A stretch of DNA of 64,000 bases from Terriglobia bacterium. GTDB lineage: Bacteria; Acidobacteriota; UBA6911. The DNA lies in contig JAIQGI010000007.1 in assembly GCA_020072565.1 (NCBI GenBank), positions 237,056 through 301,055 on the forward strand. The letters are read 5' to 3'. Each line of letters opens with the position of its first letter. The first letter of the stretch is position 1. The notes below the pieces were generated by a model. The model saw only the letters and a program-made list of their open reading frames with translations, had not been told where the DNA came from and did no database searches. Positions 60,609-64,000 of this stretch are shown here, one piece after another. Made by a program: the position numbers and the translations under genes.

Positions 60609-61730
60609 TTATCGGTCTATTTCCCCCAAAACCACGTCCAGGCTCCCCAAAATCGCGATGATGTCCGCAATCATAGCCCCGCGGCTGATCTCGCGGAAGG
60701 CGCTCATCACCGTAAAACAAGGCGATTTCACCTTGACGCGATAGGGCTTGAGGCTGCCGTCGCTGACAAGGTAGTATCCCAGCTCTCCGCGGGGACACTC
60801 GCTCCGGTGATAGACTTCTCCCGCAGGCGGTTTGATGCGCTTGGGAATCGATTCCTGCACATCCCCCGGCGTCATCCTGGCCACGGCCTGCCGAACGATT
60901 TTGCAGCTCTCCTTGACCTCGCGGATGCGCACCATGTACCGGTCCCAGCAGGAGCCCACGGGGCCATGCTCGCCCAGGCCGACCGGGACGTTGAAGTCGA
61001 GCTCCTCGTATCCCAGATAAGGCTCGTCTTTCCGGACGTCGAACTTCACCCCGCTGCCGCGCAGATTCGGGCCGGTGACGCCGTAGCTCAATGCCACCTT
61101 GGGAGACATGATCCCCACATTTGCCGTACGCTTGATGAAGATGTAGTTGTCCGACAGCAGCGTGTTCAGGTTGTCCACTTGCGGCTCGAAGTAATCGATG
61201 AAGTCGATGACCTTCTTCTCGAATCCCGGCAGGACGTCGCACATCAAACCGCCGATCCAGTTGTAGTTGTAAAGCAGGCGGGCGCCGCAGGTTTCCTCGA
61301 AAAGGTCCAGGATGGTCTCGCGATCGCGGAAGCACCACAGGAACGGAGTGAACGATCCCATGTCGTTTCCATAGGTGCCGGCCGCAATCAGGTGGCTCGC
61401 GATGCGGTTCAGTTCGGCCATGATGATCCTGATGCAGCGGACCCGGTTATTTACCTGGATCCCCATGAGCTTTTCGACGGCCAGGACGTAGCCGAGTTCC
61501 ATGTTCATCGCGGCGCAGTAGTCCATGCGGTCGGTGAACGGAACCACACCCGGGTACTCTATGTTTTCGGCGTGCTTTTCGAAGCATCGATGAAGATAAC
61601 CGATATGGGGGATCGCCTCGGCGACAACCTCGCCATCCGTCTTGAGCTCGAGGCGCAGCACCCCGTGAGTGGAGGGGTGTTGCGGCCCCATGTTCAAGGT
61701 CATGACATCGCCGCTGTACTCTACTTGCAT
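60609..61730 (-). CDS. nuoD: NADH-quinone oxidoreductase subunit D
   Basis: 373 residues, quinone-site subunit. It has MGPQHPSTHGVLRLELKTDG, IPHIGYLHRCFEK and a C-terminal FREISRGAMIADIIAILGSLD, all conserved. It is slightly shorter than usual at the N-terminus. ATG 61730 has AGGAGG 4 nt upstream. Confidence 0.96.
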   Translation of the reverse strand: MQVEYSGDVMTLNMGPQHPSTHGVLRLELKTDGEVVAEAIPHIGYLHRCFEKHAENIEYPGVVPFTDRMDYCAAMNMELGYVLAVEKLMGIQVNNRVRCIRIIMAELNRIASHLIAAGTYGNDMGSFTPFLWCFRDRETILDLFEETCGARLLYNYNWIGGLMCDVLPGFEKKVIDFIDYFEPQVDNLNTLLSDNYIFIKRTANVGIMSPKVALSYGVTGPNLRGSGVKFDVRKDEPYLGYEELDFNVPVGLGEHGPVGSCWDRYMVRIREVKESCKIVRQAVARMTPGDVQESIPKRIKPPAGEVYHRSECPRGELGYYLVSDGSLKPYRVKVKSPCFTVMSAFREISRGAMIADIIAILGSLDVVLGEIDR

Positions 61731-61738
61731 CGGTCCTC

Positions 61739-62206
61739 CTAGACGGGCATGTCCCGATAGCTTGTGGGGAACTTGTAATCCTTGCGCAGCGGGTATCCCT
61801 CCCAGTCGTCGGGAAGGAGAATCCGGCGCAAATCGCTGTGCCCCTCAAACACAATCCCGATCATGTCGAAGGCTTCGCGCTCGTGCCAGTTGGCCACGCC
61901 CCAGACCGATTCAACCGAAGGCAGCCTGGGAGCCTCCCTGGGCATGCGGCACTTGAGCGCGTAACGGTGCCGGTGTTTCATGGAATAGATGACGTAGACC
62001 GCTTCAACCCGGTCCTTGTAATCGACCCCCGCGAGGCACTCGAGATGATCCATCCGCAAACGTTCGTCGTCGCGGAGGAAACGGCATACCGCCAGGATCT
62101 CCGCAGGTTCCACGACGCTGCAGGGATTGAGGCCCTCGACCTTCGATTCCAGGATTTTCGCACCGAAGTTTTCGCTGAGCAGCGCGGCAATCTCTTCTGC
62201 TTTCAT
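61739..62206 (-). CDS. nuoC: NADH-quinone oxidoreductase subunit C
   Basis: 155 residues, separate from nuo[21 protein letters not shown] and [16 protein letters not shown] are the family signature. It overlaps nuoB by 4 bp. Confidence 0.95.
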   Translation of the reverse strand: MKAEEIAALLSENFGAKILESKVEGLNPCSVVEPAEILAVCRFLRDDERLRMDHLECLAGVDYKDRVEAVYVIYSMKHRHRYALKCRMPREAPRLPSVESVWGVANWHEREAFDMIGIVFEGHSDLRRILLPDDWEGYPLRKDYKFPTSYRDMPV

Positions 62207-62709
62207 GCGGCACCTTCATTTTTATGCGTTTTCGCCATCGTGTGCTGCCGGATCTTCTTCTGCAGCTGCATGAGCCCCTCGAGGAGAGATTCCGGACGCG
62301 GCGGACATCCGGGGACGTAGACATCCACCGGGATGACTTCATCAACACCCTTCAGTACATGATAGCCATACTGCCAATATGGCCCCCCGTTGTTCGCGCA
62401 GCTCCCCATCGAGATCACATACTTGGGTTCCGGCATCTGGTTGTAAAGCCGCTTGATGCGCGTCGCCATCTTCAGCGTGACCGTCCCCGCCACGATCATC
62501 ACGTCCGCCTGGCGGGGCGTCCCGCGGAAAACCTCCGCGCCGAACCGGGCCAGGTCGTAACGGGAAGCGCCGGTTGCCATCATCTCAATCGCGCAGCAGG
62601 CAAGACCGAACGAAAGCGGCCACGGCGAATTGGAACGGGCCCAGTTGAAGAGCCAGTCCAAGGACGTGATGAAAACGTTTTCTTCAAATTTACCTTCTAA
62701 GACTCCCAT
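62203..62709 (-). CDS. nuoB: NADH-quinone oxidoreductase subunit B
   Basis: 168 residues, carries cluster N2. [16 protein letters not shown] supplies two adjacent Cys; MGSCANNGG and VPGCPPRPE supply the other two. Confidence 0.96.
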   Translation of the reverse strand: MGVLEGKFEENVFITSLDWLFNWARSNSPWPLSFGLACCAIEMMATGASRYDLARFGAEVFRGTPRQADVMIVAGTVTLKMATRIKRLYNQMPEPKYVISMGSCANNGGPYWQYGYHVLKGVDEVIPVDVYVPGCPPRPESLLEGLMQLQKKIRQHTMAKTHKNEGAA

Positions 62710-62758
62710 CGCGATCTCCTCAAAACCACTCTCCCCGGCCCGAAAGACGCCGCCTGCT

Positions 62759-63148
62759 CTAGCGCTTCATATCGCTCACGTCTTCCGGCTTGATCCAGGC
62801 TAGATCACCCTTTTTCCAGACATACGCCAGACCGATGGCAAGGATCCCGATAAAAATGAGCCCTTCGACAAAAGCAAACGGGCCGAGCGTTTTGAAGACG
62901 ACCGCCCACGGCAGGAGGAAGATGATTTCCACATCAAAAATGATGAAGATCAAGGCGCAGACATAGAAGCGTATGTTGAAACGGATCCATGCGGATCCTT
63001 CGGGAACTTCTCCGCACTCGTAAGGGATATATTTGTCGGTCGCGTCCTTGCCTGCCGGCTGAAGCAGTCGTGACAGCACCAGCGCGATCGCCAGAACCAC
63101 AAGGCCGACCGCCAGGAACATCAGGACACTCGAAAAGCTGAATAACAT
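62759..63148 (-). CDS. nuoA: NADH-quinone oxidoreductase subunit A
   Basis: 129 residues, three membrane helices. [20 protein letters not shown] and [18 protein letters not shown] are conserved. First gene of the nuo operon (A-B-C-D-H-I-J-K-N). The promoter should lie in 63149-63300, but no clear motif is visible. Confidence 0.95.
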   Translation of the reverse strand: MLFSFSSVLMFLAVGLVVLAIALVLSRLLQPAGKDATDKYIPYECGEVPEGSAWIRFNIRFYVCALIFIIFDVEIIFLLPWAVVFKTLGPFAFVEGLIFIGILAIGLAYVWKKGDLAWIKPEDVSDMKR

Positions 63149-63354
63149 AGGCTCACTCCCATGCCGGATGAGGGGCAGAGAAAAACCCTGGACTTCGCAA
63201 TCCCGCTACCCTACGCGTCCATCGTCGATTTTGCAAAGCAAATTTGGGATGGCTAGAGGGTGGTAATCCGAGCGTAACTCAAATAATCAGAATACATACC
63301 CAATGATCTCTGGTCAAGGTTTTTCGGCGCGCGAGCGGTCATACGAATGCAAAA

Positions 63355-63890
63355 ATCTCAACGCAGTCTCTCATGCGCCGGGGCGCACCCTATGACGCAT
63401 GAAAAGCTCATGTTATCCGGTTGGTGAACGTCGGGATCGGTATCGCAATCGCTATCGCGGTCGCTATCGGCCTTTGCCGGCTAAGAGTTCCGATGGCAAT
63501 AGCGATTACAATCCCGATTCCGATACCGATTTGTCTATTTTCGGAACAGCCTCTCATGCGCTTCGGGCGCACCCTACGACGCATGAAAATGGCAATTTAC
63601 CGCCGTGCCTCTTCTGTCATGGCTCGTGATCGTGATCGGTAGTTTATGGATATCAAAGAAAGCCGATCACGACCACGATCACGATCACGACCACGATGTT
63701 CATCAGGAGAGCTGTTTTCGAAGCAGAGAGCGCGGAGAACGCAGAGAAAAAAGAGGGATGCCGCGGCATGCGTTTTTGCCGCCTCCGCATGGGTGGCAAA
63801 GGCGCATGCCGAACTTGAAAACTCGTTGCCCCATGGTCTAATGCATCAGCCCCCCTGCGTCCTCTGCGCCCTCTGTTCCGAAAATTCTTA
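63355..63890. repeat. repeat-rich intergenic block
   Basis: It contains a 36/37-bp direct repeat beginning CTCATGCG and ending GACGCATGAAAA (63370-63405, 63553-63589). Two inverted arrays of degenerate hexamers follow: TATCGC/AATCGC at 63434-63470 against GCGATT/CCGATA at 63490-63530, and CGTGATCGTGATCGG at 63625 against GATCACGACCACGATCACG near 63665. A hairpin occurs at 63765-63810, and R3 half-sites at 63355, 63719 and 63855. Frames across it encode strings such as DHDHDHD and are not genes. Confidence 0.78.
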
Positions 63891-63893
63891 GGC

Positions 63894-64000
63894 TCAGGCA
63901 GCCTCTTCCGTTAGTTTTACTTTGTAGCCCAGATGCTCAAGTCTTTTTACATGGTATCGACGAATTCGGTCTCGGTGAAGGCGTTCAAAGTAATCGGCGC
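63894..64000 (-). CDS. C-terminal end of a probable transposase, cut by the window end
   Basis: The minus strand is open from the window edge to a TGA at 63894 and reads YFERLHRDRIRRYHVKRLEH followed by LGYKVKLTEEAA. Such RLxRLEHLGY endings are common in transposases, but 34 residues do not fix the family. It could also be the end of another small DNA-binding protein. Confidence 0.45.
   Translation of the reverse strand, partial: ADYFERLHRDRIRRYHVKRLEHLGYKVKLTEEAA

Noticed and set aside
60601..61338. Minus-strand frame of 245 residues overlapping nuoD
   Set aside because: It is a shifted frame of nuoD, which has complete family motifs.
63605..63841. Open frame with DHDHDHDHDHD, suggesting a metal-binding protein
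   Set aside because: The string is produced by the CACGAT hexamer array that continues outside the frame; no ribosome site and no conserved context.

Overview
The window looks like a chromosomal piece of an uncultured, GC-rich Gram-negative bacterium, most likely an acidobacterium (Acidobacteriota). This is inferred from gene content: a complete exosortase (PEP-CTERM) core, a nuoABCDHIJKN cluster without nuoEFG, very long TPR and fibronectin proteins, and many dispersed palindromic intergenic repeats. No rRNA or ribosomal protein gene is present, so the phylum is not proven.

Positions 1-22.9 kb hold an XrtA-type exosortase locus. It contains a DUF362 protein, two sugar transferases (one of the PEP-CTERM-associated type), an asparagine-synthase-like amidotransferase, a GT39-like membrane glycosyltransferase, the PrsK histidine kinase and PrsR sigma-54 activator, exosortase, EpsI, two tandem 1370-residue PEP-CTERM TPR lipoproteins, and a PEP-CTERM substrate. 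The substrate and a second PEP-CTERM gene at 38.4 kb each carry a sigma-54 promoter preceded by a pair of TGT-N11-ACA sites 88-90 bp apart. These look like the PrsR operator.

Positions 22.95-30.6 kb are a mosaic island. It holds broken IS66, IS21 and IS630 transposase pieces around a radical SAM gene, a 616-residue helical protein and a nitroreductase. It is flanked by two copies of the 3' end of a glycosyltransferase gene, one intact (30.6-31.8 kb) and one a remnant (22.96-23.07 kb).

Positions 30.6-48.9 kb continue the surface theme: a glycosyltransferase, a TIGR03790-type protein with TPRs divergent from a PEP-CTERM-associated CAAX protease, a secreted FN3-dockerin protein, a protein with ten or more 17-residue head repeats, the second PEP-CTERM protein, and two large cohesin-FN3 proteins (13 and 3 FN3 units). 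The two cohesin proteins and the head-repeat protein share a repeated C-terminal module that I cannot assign to a known family. Cohesin and dockerin genes this close to an exosortase system suggest non-cellulosomal surface assembly.

Positions 49-56.3 kb hold a tRNA-Leu(CAG), a TPR protein, a four-gene double ABC-2 exporter operon, a small exported protein and a zinc metallopeptidase. Positions 56.6-63.1 kb hold nuoN-K-J-I-H-D-C-B-A on the minus strand, with nuoL and nuoM missing from their usual place between K and N. The right end is repeat-rich and stops inside a probable transposase gene.

At least three families of dispersed non-coding repeats occupy the intergenic gaps. One (R1, about 160-200 bp with inverted ends) lies directly behind stop codons and in one case supplies the start region of the next gene.
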